A program made the translations under genes and the position numbers. A stretch of DNA of 64,000 nt from Thiothrix litoralis (GTDB taxonomy: Bacteria; Pseudomonadota; Gammaproteobacteria; Thiotrichales; Thiotrichaceae): positions 3,488,001-3,552,000 of the forward strand of contig NZ_CP072801.1 of NCBI RefSeq assembly GCF_017901135.1. The letters are read 5' to 3'. Shown piece by piece: positions 25,451-33,863 of the stretch. How positions within the stretch are numbered: position 1 is the stretch's first letter; the number at the start of each line of letters is the position of its first letter. Under the pieces are notes generated by a model. It was not told the DNA's origin. It worked only from the letters and a program-made list of their open reading frames with translations, and ran no database searches.

Positions 25451-26026
25451 ATGAATACCGGACTTCTTATTTTCGTTTCCCTGTTGGGTGGCCTGCTGCT
25501 GTGGGGCATCCTGCTGTATAACCAATTGGTTGCCCTGAAAAACAATACCGAAAAGGCTTGGAGCAATACCGACGTGTTGCTCAAGCAACGCAATGCCGAG
25601 TTGCCCAAACTGGTGGCGGTGTGCAAAGAACACATGCAATACGAGCAAGAGACGCTGCAAAAAGTGATGGAAGCCCGCAACCGGGTAGCCAGTGCCATGC
25701 AGTCCGGCGATATGGGCGCGTTGGGCGCGGCGGAAAATACGCTGCGTATTGGCCTCGGTAATCTGTTCGCAGTGGCGGAAGCCTACCCGGAACTCAAAGC
25801 CAGCGATTCCTTCCAGCATTTACGCGAACGCATCAGTGGCTTGGAAGACAGCATTGCTGACCGCCGTGAGTTCTATAACGATTCCGCCGCGTTCAACAAT
25901 ACCCGCATCGAACAATTCCCGGATGTGGTAATTGCCAAAGCCTTCAGCTTCAAGCGTTTCCGCCTGATGAGTTTTACTGCCGAGGAAACCCGCGATGTCG
26001 ATGTGGCCGCCCACTTCCAACCCTGA
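25451..26026 (+). CDS. lemA: LemA family protein
   Basis: The protein has 191 residues. An N-terminal TM helix (LLIFVSLLGGLLLWGILL) is followed by the LemA signature YNQLVALKNNTEKAWSNTDV and a coiled helical domain with LLKQRNAELPKLVAVCKEHM. It ends within RDVDVAAHFQP. LemA proteins are membrane-anchored with most of the chain on the outer face and unknown function. It overlaps the next gene by about 30 bases, so the two are translationally coupled. LemA is often paired with a GIDE-type or TPM-domain membrane protein, and here the partner is GIDE-like. Confidence 0.93.
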   Translation: MNTGLLIFVSLLGGLLLWGILLYNQLVALKNNTEKAWSNTDVLLKQRNAELPKLVAVCKEHMQYEQETLQKVMEARNRVASAMQSGDMGALGAAENTLRIGLGNLFAVAEAYPELKASDSFQHLRERISGLEDSIADRREFYNDSAAFNNTRIEQFPDVVIAKAFSFKRFRLMSFTAEETRDVDVAAHFQP

Positions 26027-26891
26027 AGCAGATGGCCTGAACTGGTATCAGGTCGCGGAAAACCAGCGGCTTGCTGTGCTGCGCCGGGGGGGCGTGATGA
26101 ATCTGGCGGCAACGTGGGGTTTTGCCATCGCGTGGTTGGCAGGGTGTTATTTCCTGTATCAGCGGGTGGGGCAGGAATGGCTGTTGTTGCCCGCCACTGT
26201 CAGCCTGTTGTTTTCCCTCGGTCTATTTCGGCGTTACCGTTTGATTGTGGATACGCCCACTTCGCGCCTCAGCAGCAGTGCGCAAGGTTATGTGGAATTG
26301 CGGGGTACAGCGTTGTTACCAGCGGGAGAAAGTTTCCGGGGTTTACCGCACCTGCCCGTCACCGTTTGGTTGCCGGGTTATGTGGAAGATGAGCCGTTTG
26401 TGCTGGAAGACGAACATGGCTGTTGCCTGCTTTACCCGGAACATGCTGAAATTGTGACCCGAACCGGTGATAACCACCTGTTTCTATTACACGCCATTTA
26501 CCCCGGACAAACCTTGTATGCACTCGGTGAGCTGTACACCCAGCGTGCCGACAACCTGCAACTGGATCGGCGCGAACGGCTGGCGGCCTTGTTGGCGGAA
26601 TGGAAAAGCGACCAACAGCAGTTACTGGAGAATTTCGACGCCAACGGCAATGGGCAGATCGACCCGGACGAATGGCAAACCGTGCGCCAAGCTGCGGAAC
26701 AATGGGTAGCGGAAGATCTGCGTGAACAGCAGCGTGCGCCCGGTACGCATGTGATGGCCGGGGCGCAAGCCGGGCAGTTATTCCTGATTACCAATATCCC
26801 GCCGGAAGAACTGGCGCGGCGTTATCGCTGGGCAGCATGGCTGCACTTGGGGTTTTGGCTGGCGGTGTTAATGAGTACGCACATTCGCTGA
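25995..26891 (+). CDS. LemA partner: GIDE-like membrane protein with an inserted EF-hand
   Basis: The protein has 298 residues. Two N-terminal TM helices (about 35-75) precede an outer domain beginning SSAQGYVELRGTALLPAGES, which resembles the GIDE domain. A calcium-binding EF-hand loop DANGNGQIDPDE (near residue 216) lies in a helical insertion, and a C-terminal TM (WAAWLHLGFWLAVLM) follows. The EF loop has every expected ligand (D1, N3, N5, D9, E12 with G6 and I8). It overlaps lemA, so the pair probably forms one membrane complex that may respond to Ca2+. The GIDE assignment is by pattern; the EF-hand is clear. Confidence 0.65.
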   Translation: MSMWPPTSNPEADGLNWYQVAENQRLAVLRRGGVMNLAATWGFAIAWLAGCYFLYQRVGQEWLLLPATVSLLFSLGLFRRYRLIVDTPTSRLSSSAQGYVELRGTALLPAGESFRGLPHLPVTVWLPGYVEDEPFVLEDEHGCCLLYPEHAEIVTRTGDNHLFLLHAIYPGQTLYALGELYTQRADNLQLDRRERLAALLAEWKSDQQQLLENFDANGNGQIDPDEWQTVRQAAEQWVAEDLREQQRAPGTHVMAGAQAGQLFLITNIPPEELARRYRWAAWLHLGFWLAVLMSTHIR

Positions 26892-26973
26892 ATATGATCT
26901 TCAATTTAGCTGATACCTGATTTTTGATTGTCCTACAATGCGGCTTTATTTTTGTAGTGCACAGTTATAAGTT

Positions 26974-28212
26974 ATGGAATCTTCAGCATCTATTGAAATA
27001 GCCAAACAAGCATTGTTGACATTTGGCTTGATTTTGGCAGTCGGCTCTTTTGTTGGCATCCTCGCCAAAAAGTTGAAAACGCCGGATGTCGCCATCTTTT
27101 TATTGGTCGGAATGCTTCTGGGCCCTGAAATGTTGGGTCTGATAGACATCAAGGCAGATTCAGCCGCCAACCAACTGATTTTGATTTTTGGTTCGTGTTA
27201 CATCCTGTTCGATGGCGGGGCTTCACTCAAGCTCAAGGTGTTGAAGGAAGTGTGGTTGACCGTGGTTATTCTGGCGACCTTAGGGGTGCTGATTTCCATG
27301 TTGGTCACGGGTGTGGTGGCGTACTGGATTTTGGGCATACCGTTCATTATCGCGTTATTGCTGGGGGCGACCATTGCGTCGACTGACCCTGCGACCTTAG
27401 TGCCAGTGTTCCAGCAGGTCAAAATCCGTGAGCGGGTGGCGCAAGCGGTCATGAGTGAGTCAGCTTTCAATGATGCAATGGGGGCGATTGCGACCTTCAC
27501 GGTATTGGGCATTGCGGCAGGCCATGCAGAGTTTTCCTTGTTCGGTTCGATCGGCGAATTGCTGTGGCAGTCTTGTTTGGGGATTTCTGTGGGGGGTGTG
27601 CTCGGCTATTTGGCAGCGGTACTGATTGCCCATGAACGTTTCAGTTTCTTGCTGGAATACGCGCCGTTGGTGACGTTAATGGCCGTGATCGGTGCTTACA
27701 TGGGGGCGGATGGTGCTCATGCTTCAGGCTTTATGGCGGTGTTTACCTTCGGGATTATTCTGGGCAATAAGGATATGTTCGGCTTTGCCATGCGTGAGCG
27801 TGAAGCGGAGCGGATGGAAGATTATATCCTGACCACAGCATTGATCATGCGCATGTTTATTTTCATCTTGCTGGGTTCACAGGTGAACTTCACCTTGATG
27901 AATGAATACTTGGTGGGTGGGGTGATTATCGTGCTGGTTCTTATGTTCATTGGTCGCCCGCTAACGGTGTTTGCCTGTGCGGCACTCGACCCTAAAGCTA
28001 AGTGGACACGCAATGAGTTGCTGTTTATGTGCTGGACACGTGAAACCGGGGTTATTCCGGGCGCGTTGGCGGGTATGTTGGTGGGGATGAAAGCACCGGG
28101 GGCGGATGTGGTGGCTTCAGTCACCTTCATCGCTATCCTGATGACCATCCTGATCCAGGCCACGACCACAAAGTGGGTGGCCGGGAAACTGGGGATGCTG
28201 GAAGAAGGCTAA
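26974..28212 (+). CDS. Cation:proton antiporter, CPA1/NhaP type
   Basis: The 412-residue protein contains about 12 TM helices throughout. The conserved ion-site motifs are present: ASTDPATLVPVFQQV and the ESAFNDAMGAIATF segment with the ND pair. The region TRETGVIPGALAGMLVG matches the later arginine/proline-rich motif. There is no cytoplasmic TrkA_C or CorC domain, unlike E. coli NhaP2 (CvrA). It exchanges Na+ or K+ for protons across the inner membrane; ion preference cannot be read from the sequence. It is a single gene, convergent with the OpgC-like gene. Confidence 0.9.
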   Translation: MESSASIEIAKQALLTFGLILAVGSFVGILAKKLKTPDVAIFLLVGMLLGPEMLGLIDIKADSAANQLILIFGSCYILFDGGASLKLKVLKEVWLTVVILATLGVLISMLVTGVVAYWILGIPFIIALLLGATIASTDPATLVPVFQQVKIRERVAQAVMSESAFNDAMGAIATFTVLGIAAGHAEFSLFGSIGELLWQSCLGISVGGVLGYLAAVLIAHERFSFLLEYAPLVTLMAVIGAYMGADGAHASGFMAVFTFGIILGNKDMFGFAMREREAERMEDYILTTALIMRMFIFILLGSQVNFTLMNEYLVGGVIIVLVLMFIGRPLTVFACAALDPKAKWTRNELLFMCWTRETGVIPGALAGMLVGMKAPGADVVASVTFIAILMTILIQATTTKWVAGKLGMLEEG

Positions 28213-28219
28213 GCGTTGG

Positions 28220-29446
28220 TTAGTGTGGAATCCACTTAAACAGGAATTCCTTTTTCACCAGCACCCACACCAAGGCGATCAACCCGAGATGAATGCCGGT
28301 GTTGAGCCAGAAATTGTCATACCCCGGCAGCGGGGTATTGGCAATCGCCAGCAATAGAAAAACGTGGATGAAGAACACATACAACGAGGCTTGCCCCAAA
28401 GGGATGAACAGCCAGCCCAGTGCCTGGTTGATCGGCTGCCAGCAGCGTGTCATTAGCGCGTAAATCGCCACGAACAGTACCACGGCATTAATCAATCGCC
28501 CGATCCCCAGTGTGCTTTTGGGGAAGTATTCGTTGTACAGGTACAGAAAGGTATCCGGCGGCACGAAGTGCAGTTTTGCCCAGTCAGGGAATTGGTCCAG
28601 CGGATGGTTCCAAGTGAGCAACATGAACCCTACCGCCAAGGCGATGCAGGCATACACCAGACGCTTGCCCCAATCCGTGGCGAAAAACGCCATCAGTTCT
28701 TGCTTGTAATAACCTGCCACCATGCCATGCACATAAATCAACTGCCAAGTCAGGATGGGAAACGCGTATTCAAACTGCGCATTGGTGGGGCGGAAAGACG
28801 GGTTTGCGCCTAGATTAATCAAGTACAACACCCAGCTTAACCCCAGTAACAAGCCAGTTTTTTGCTTGCTGATCATGAAAAACACCAGCGGCGTGAACAG
28901 GATGAACATGGAGACATACATGCCAATGATCTGGAACTGGTGGGGGCCAATCTGCAACAACAGCGCTTTGCTGATTACCTGAAAAATACTGGCATCCATC
29001 GGCGGGTAAAGCTGGAAGGTTTTGCCACCATACGGGTCGTGGAAGGTGGTAATGATGGTGCTGTCGATCCACGGCAGGTAGCGAATGGCGGCCACGATCA
29101 AAATCATCACCACACTGATGCGGTACAAACTCACCGAACGCTGGATCAGACCCGGCATGACGGCGCTTAAACCGTCCCGTTTCATCTTTTTGCCGTACAC
29201 CATCCCCACCACAATGCCGGAGAGGATGACGAAAATCTCCGCCGTTGATACCACGCCGATGCGTTCCCAACCGATAAACATCAAGGCTGAAAAGTATTCA
29301 AAATGGCTGGCAAACAGCAGCGGGATAACAAAGCCACGCATCAGGTCAAGGCGCAAATCACGGGTCGCGCCCGTGTCGGGGTAAGCCCAACTGGAGGGGA
29401 TCAGCTCGGAAAAAGAGCCTGAGGCTCGCAGGGTGTCTGTCGTCAT
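28220..29446 (-). CDS. OpgC-like multi-TM membrane protein
   Basis: The 408-residue protein contains about 10 TM helices. The N-terminal DLRLDLMRGFVIPLLFASHF and the STAEIFVILSGIVVGMVYG segments match the OpgC domain family, relatives of acyltransferase-3 proteins that add succinyl or other groups to periplasmic glucans. No opgG/opgH genes are seen nearby, so the substrate may be another envelope glycan. It is divergent from the GT39 sugar cluster, which makes a role in modifying that polymer plausible. Confidence 0.85.
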   Translation of the reverse strand: MTTDTLRASGSFSELIPSSWAYPDTGATRDLRLDLMRGFVIPLLFASHFEYFSALMFIGWERIGVVSTAEIFVILSGIVVGMVYGKKMKRDGLSAVMPGLIQRSVSLYRISVVMILIVAAIRYLPWIDSTIITTFHDPYGGKTFQLYPPMDASIFQVISKALLLQIGPHQFQIIGMYVSMFILFTPLVFFMISKQKTGLLLGLSWVLYLINLGANPSFRPTNAQFEYAFPILTWQLIYVHGMVAGYYKQELMAFFATDWGKRLVYACIALAVGFMLLTWNHPLDQFPDWAKLHFVPPDTFLYLYNEYFPKSTLGIGRLINAVVLFVAIYALMTRCWQPINQALGWLFIPLGQASLYVFFIHVFLLLAIANTPLPGYDNFWLNTGIHLGLIALVWVLVKKEFLFKWIPH

Positions 29447-29582
29447 GGTGTACCGCCATTTATCAGTTTTTATATCGCGTCAATCGATCTTATTGATTAG
29501 GATGGTGGTAAGCAAGCATGTGCCGCCATACGGTGCTGCTTAAATCCCTACACACATAACAATAATTTCAGGGGGCAAATCT

Positions 29583-31091
29583 GTGGCAATCCATAAGCCT
29601 GCTGCACGACCTTATCTCTTCCTCGCGGTGCTGGCCTTCGGTCTATTGTTTTCCGTTGTGATGCGCTTGTACCTGAATTTCAATGGTGGACACATCGACG
29701 AATACGATTATTTGTTTGTTGCTAAGCAGTTATGGTCGGGCAATGAGTGGCGCAGCTATTTCTATATTTTTGGTTCTAACTTGAACTGGTACATGCTGGG
29801 GGTGGGCGAAGCTCTCGGCGGACTGCTGGGGGCAAGAGCAGTGGCGGGGCTGTTTGGGCTATTGTCATTGGCAGGGCTGTATTGCTTTGTGCGTCAGTTG
29901 TACGGGTCGGCATTGTTGGCGGGCTTGAGTGTGGCGCTGTTCTCGATGCAGGCGGCGCACATTTTCATCAGTAAATTTGCCACTTACGACATTATTGCCT
30001 TGGCGTTTTTCAGCTTGTCGCTGATGCCGTTGTTACGGGCGTGTCAGTCGTCAGGCAGGCAGCGTTATCTGCCTTTGCTGGTCGCGGTGGGTTTGGTTTC
30101 GCTGGCTGTTACCAGTAAATACATTGTGGTGGCGTATGTGCCGTTGTTGGTGTTGGTGGCTTTGTGGTTGTCGCCGCTGGTGGGGCTGTTGTTCGGTGCA
30201 GGGGTGACGCTGATTCTGGGTGCGTATGTTGCTTGGCATTGGGTGGATTTGCAGGGTTTGTATCGGATTCAGATTCTGGGTGTACACGGGGCGAATGCGC
30301 CTTATGACGATATTTTGCGTATGGAAGGTTTGTATCTGGCCTTGCCGTTGGCGATGTGGCTGGCAGCACTGGGCTGGCAGCGTTATCACCAGCGGGGACG
30401 GGCGCTGCGTGACCGCACAACCTTGATCATGCTGGCGCTGCTGGTGTTTGCTTTGCCATTGGTGGCTTACCATTTACACGGGCAGAACATGATTTCCTTG
30501 TACAAGCATCTGGTGTATGCGCTGTTTTTTCTCGCGCCGGTAATGGCGTGGCTGCTGTGGAATGTGATGCAACGTTTCAATTTTACACTGATGGCGCAAG
30601 CAGGCGCGGCGGCAGTAGTGCTGGCGATGATTGGATTGAATGACAGTTTCTTGCGCGATATGCACCACGGTTACCCGGATGTGCGCCCGGTGATAGCGGC
30701 GCTGGCTGCACAGCCGCTGGATGGCAATACCACGATCGCCAGCGAAGACCCTTACCTGATGCGCTATGCCGCTTTCAGCCATTTGCCGCAAAACCACATC
30801 AAGGAATTGCAGTGGATGGACAATAACAGGGACGGTAAGTCCGAAAAGAAGGATGTGGTGGAAGCCTTGTGGGATCGTAAGTTTACCTATGTGTTCATGA
30901 ATAACCTGATCCAGCCCAAAGCCAATCAGGATTTGCGGGGTGTTATGCACAGCCGTGGTTATGAAAAGGTGTTGGAAATCCCTTGGCAGACTTCGCAAGT
31001 GATGAGCCATCAGGATAAGGGCGTGCTGGAGTTGTACAAAAGTACTGAGCCTGCGCGAATTGCAGTGGCTAACGATGTGATGTTTCAGTAA
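29583..31091 (+). CDS. Membrane glycosyltransferase, GT39/ArnT-like
   Basis: The 502-residue protein has an N-terminal TM followed by the periplasmic loop NGGHIDEYDYLFVAKQLWSG, whose acidic pair is like the catalytic DE of GT39/GT-C enzymes. About 10 more TM helices and a C-terminal soluble domain follow. Such enzymes use polyprenyl-phosphate sugars on the outer face. GTG is the start, with GGGGG upstream. It shares one base with the next gene and is followed by two SMR-like flippase subunits and a GT2 enzyme, a set that matches the ArnC/ArnE/ArnF/ArnT arrangement. Confidence 0.8.
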   Translation: MAIHKPAARPYLFLAVLAFGLLFSVVMRLYLNFNGGHIDEYDYLFVAKQLWSGNEWRSYFYIFGSNLNWYMLGVGEALGGLLGARAVAGLFGLLSLAGLYCFVRQLYGSALLAGLSVALFSMQAAHIFISKFATYDIIALAFFSLSLMPLLRACQSSGRQRYLPLLVAVGLVSLAVTSKYIVVAYVPLLVLVALWLSPLVGLLFGAGVTLILGAYVAWHWVDLQGLYRIQILGVHGANAPYDDILRMEGLYLALPLAMWLAALGWQRYHQRGRALRDRTTLIMLALLVFALPLVAYHLHGQNMISLYKHLVYALFFLAPVMAWLLWNVMQRFNFTLMAQAGAAAVVLAMIGLNDSFLRDMHHGYPDVRPVIAALAAQPLDGNTTIASEDPYLMRYAAFSHLPQNHIKELQWMDNNRDGKSEKKDVVEALWDRKFTYVFMNNLIQPKANQDLRGVMHSRGYEKVLEIPWQTSQVMSHQDKGVLELYKSTEPARIAVANDVMFQ

Positions 31092-31456
31092 TGGCGAGTA
31101 TCCCCGCATGGATTTATGTAGTGCTGGTCGTGTCGATCGGGTGTAGCAGTGCCGCACAAATTTTCCAAAAATTGGCCGCACAGGATCTGGCAACGCATGT
31201 CGGCTCACCGTTGCGTTTGCTGCTGAAACAGAACATTTTGCTGAGCATTTTTTTCCTCGGTACTGGCTTGCTGTTGTGGTTGGTGGTGCTGGGGAGGCTG
31301 GAATTGAGCATAGCCTACCCGATGCTGAGCATGGGGTATGTCGTGGTCATGCTCGCCGCCCGCCAGTTATTCCATGAAACCATTCCGCCGCGCCGTTGGT
31401 TGGGTACGGCCTTTATTATGGCGGGGATTTCGCTGTTGGTTGGGGGCGTCGTATGA
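31091..31456 (+). CDS. SMR/EamA-type membrane protein, ArnE/ArnF-like
   Basis: The 121-residue protein has four TM helices. SSAAQIFQKLAAQDLA in TM1 and LGRLELSIAYPMLSMGYVVV in TM3 match the small multidrug-resistance fold and the ArnE/ArnF flippase subunits of undecaprenyl-phosphate sugars. It shares ATG/TAA bases with the GT39 gene and ATGA with the next SMR-like gene. The pair probably works as a heterodimer. Confidence 0.8.
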   Translation: MASIPAWIYVVLVVSIGCSSAAQIFQKLAAQDLATHVGSPLRLLLKQNILLSIFFLGTGLLLWLVVLGRLELSIAYPMLSMGYVVVMLAARQLFHETIPPRRWLGTAFIMAGISLLVGGVV

Positions 31457-31851
31457 AGTGGTTACTGATGGCAACGTCGATTATTTGTGGGGCGTTGGGG
31501 CAGTTGTTCATGAAGGCGGGAATGCAAGCGGTGGGGGCGTTAGCGGCGTTTTTTCCTGCGCTGCCATCCGGCACAGTGAGTGCTGAACAATGGGGCGGAG
31601 TGTTGTGGGTGGTGGCGGGCATTGTGTGTTATGGCATTGCAATGCTGGTGTGGATTTATGTGCTCGGGCATTTTGAACTGAGCGTAGCGTACCCTTTGCT
31701 GAGCGTGGGGTATATTTTGGTTTATTTAGGCGCAGTGTTATGGCCGCAGATTGGCGAATCGTTCACGTTGGGTAAGACAGCGGGCATTGTGCTGATCATG
31801 CTGGGTGTGGCACTGGTAGCAACTCCGACTAAGGCAAATAATCATGAATAA
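31453..31851 (+). CDS. SMR/EamA-type membrane protein, second flippase subunit
   Basis: The protein has 132 residues from the ATG that overlaps the previous stop (ATGA); a longer frame begins at 31396. Four TM helices are visible, with ICGALGQLFMKAGMQAVG and LGHFELSVAYPLLSVGYILV, strongly like its neighbour in the third helix. It is a likely partner in flipping a polyprenyl-phosphate sugar made by the GT2 enzyme encoded next, with which it overlaps by eight bases. Confidence 0.8.
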   Translation: MKWLLMATSIICGALGQLFMKAGMQAVGALAAFFPALPSGTVSAEQWGGVLWVVAGIVCYGIAMLVWIYVLGHFELSVAYPLLSVGYILVYLGAVLWPQIGESFTLGKTAGIVLIMLGVALVATPTKANNHE

Positions 31852-32584
31852 CGAACGACCTTACCTGTCTATCATTATCCCGGCTTACAACGAGCAGAGT
31901 CGGATTGCCGATTCGCTCTATAAGGTGAAAGATTACCTTTCACAGCAATCCTACCGCAGCGAAATCATCGTGGTGGATGATGGTAGCCGTGACCTGACCA
32001 CCGAGGTGGTGAAGTTTATCGACATCTACGGTAAGGAAACCAAGGAGCAGGATGAAGGTGAGTTACTGGAAAATATTAAGAATGTTGGTAAAGGTTTTTC
32101 CATTGCACGCGGGATGATCAAAGCCTCTGGCGAGATCGTGCTGTTTAGTGATGCTGATCTTTCTACCCCGATTGAGGAACTGGAGAAGCTGTTGCCGTAT
32201 TTTGATCAAGGTTATGACGTGGTCATCGGTTCACGCAAACTGGCAGATTCCGAGGTGGAAAAGAAACCGTGGTATCGGGATGCGATGAGTTTGCTGTTCA
32301 ACCTAGCGGTTCGTGCCCTGTCAGTGCCGGGTATTAAGGATACACAGTGTGGATTCAAGGCATATCGGCGCGAAGCAGCGCAGCGCATTGCCTTGTTGCA
32401 GCGTATTTACGGTTTTGGTTTTGACGTGGAACATTTGTACATTGCCCGCAAGCAAGGCTTCAGGATTAAGGAAGTGGCGGTCAAGTGGGAGCACATGGAA
32501 GGTTCTACTGTTGATCCGATCAAGGATTCGATTCGGATGTTTATGGATTTACTGAAGATTCGCTGGTTGCATCGGGCTATTTGA
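31844..32584 (+). CDS. Family 2 glycosyltransferase, dolichyl-phosphate glucosyltransferase-like
   Basis: The 246-residue protein has no TM. YLSIIIPAYNEQSRIADSLY at the N-terminus, then IIVVDDGSRD and VLFSDADLSTPIEEL, give the GT-A nucleotide and metal motifs (DDGS and DAD). It continues with DTQCGFKAYRREAAQRI and RIKEVAVKWEH, typical of DPG synthases. It should transfer a sugar from a nucleotide to a polyprenyl phosphate on the inner face, supplying the flippase pair and the GT39 enzyme. It is the last gene of the cluster, with a hairpin terminator after it. Confidence 0.88.
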   Translation: MNNERPYLSIIIPAYNEQSRIADSLYKVKDYLSQQSYRSEIIVVDDGSRDLTTEVVKFIDIYGKETKEQDEGELLENIKNVGKGFSIARGMIKASGEIVLFSDADLSTPIEELEKLLPYFDQGYDVVIGSRKLADSEVEKKPWYRDAMSLLFNLAVRALSVPGIKDTQCGFKAYRREAAQRIALLQRIYGFGFDVEHLYIARKQGFRIKEVAVKWEHMEGSTVDPIKDSIRMFMDLLKIRWLHRAI

Positions 32585-32601
32585 CAACCAATTAGCTTCA
32601 A

Positions 32602-32628
32602 CCCCCACAGAAATTTTTTTCTGGGGGG
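32602..32628. terminator. Hairpin between the GT2 gene and the secreted repeat protein
   Basis: CCCC(CA)CAGAAA pairs with TTTCTG(G)GGG around a T-rich loop. The T-run is inside the stem and loop rather than after it, so termination is likely but not textbook. Confidence 0.45.
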
Positions 32629-32642
32629 CTTCAGCACAAGCG

Positions 32643-33740
32643 TTACAATGAACCGTTTTTCAGGTCGTTGGCCAGAAGTTGGTTGAGCCAGCTTGCCACG
32701 TTTTTGACGGTAGCATTACGATTGGCATCTTCGTTGATTAGGCGTTTTTGGGTGTTATTCAGACCGAAACCCAAGTGATAGAGACTATCCGCAATCTTGT
32801 TAATGGCATTTTTGCCAAAGAGTTGAGTTTTTGCGCCATCGCTTTGCACCAAATGGAAGCCAGTTTCTTCGCCAGCTTCATCATCGCCATGGTAAACCAG
32901 CCAACTGTCATAATGATTGGCTTGGATATAGTTACTTAGGGTTTGTATTTCGGTTGGGGCAATGAGGCCATCCGCAGCAATGCCTGTGGCTTTAATGGCT
33001 TGTACGATAATGTGGTTCATCGCATCTGCTGCTGCGGCACCTTCACGTATATCACCGGTTGAGATCTTTTTCTGTAAGCCGGGGTCTTGATAAATAATGT
33101 CGATGATCTTATCCAACCCGGTTCCTGTGCTTCCGTTTACTTCGGTGATGGTCGGGTTTTTTAAGGTTCCGGCGCTTAGATCCTGAGCCAGTAGTGCATT
33201 GAGCCATTGACCAACATTGGCATAGCTAGCGTTTGTGGTGCCGTCTTCGTTCAACAGCTTGTTTTTACGGTGGGATTCAAACCCCAGATGGTAAATGCCG
33301 TCTGCTACTGTGTTGATGGCATTTTTGCCGAAGAGGGTGGTTTTTGCACCATCGCCTTGTACCAGATGAAAGCCCGTTTCTACACCATTTTCATCATCAC
33401 CATGGGATGTCAGCCACTCTGTATGGTGATACTGAAAAATATAGTCGTTTAATTCTCGTGCGTCGGCCGTTGAAATATTGGCGTCATTGGCAACACCTGT
33501 TGTGGTAATAGCCTGAATAATAATCTGATTCATGGTATCGGCAGACATGGCGGCTTGCTCAATGTTTGCAGGTGTTACCCGTTTGTTGAGTGCTTTGTCG
33601 GTATTGATGATGGTGACGATTTGGTCAAGGCCGGTAGCCGTACTGCCGTTATAGTTGGCTGAAGCATGGCCGCTAACACCTAAAAATACCGCAATAGAAA
33701 CGGCCATTGATAGGGCTTTTTTAGAGGGAAATCTAAACAT
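32643..33740 (-). CDS. Secreted protein of two tandem ~165-residue repeats
   Basis: The protein has 365 residues from the ATG with GAGGA upstream; a longer frame reaches 33803. A signal peptide (LSMAVSIAVFLGVSGHASA) is followed by two homologous domains. Each starts NGSTxTGLDxI and ends with an L-N-x-LLAxDL helix. Both share HGDDExGxETGFHLVQ, LFGKNAIN, ADxxYHLGF and the NED segment. From memory similar segments occur in bacterial haem peroxidase-related proteins, but no haem or catalytic motif is evident here. HGDDE might bind metal. Function unknown. Confidence 0.7.
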   Translation of the reverse strand: MFRFPSKKALSMAVSIAVFLGVSGHASANYNGSTATGLDQIVTIINTDKALNKRVTPANIEQAAMSADTMNQIIIQAITTTGVANDANISTADARELNDYIFQYHHTEWLTSHGDDENGVETGFHLVQGDGAKTTLFGKNAINTVADGIYHLGFESHRKNKLLNEDGTTNASYANVGQWLNALLAQDLSAGTLKNPTITEVNGSTGTGLDKIIDIIYQDPGLQKKISTGDIREGAAAADAMNHIIVQAIKATGIAADGLIAPTEIQTLSNYIQANHYDSWLVYHGDDEAGEETGFHLVQSDGAKTQLFGKNAINKIADSLYHLGFGLNNTQKRLINEDANRNATVKNVASWLNQLLANDLKNGSL

Positions 33741-33863
33741 TATTGTATCCTCATTTATTGGGGGGGCGGTATACCTTTTACAGTCATTCTTCCCATCTAT
33801 CAATAATGTTAATGGCTAGAGTGAGTTGTTGCTTAGTATTGATGCAAGAAAAAATGCGTAGCC

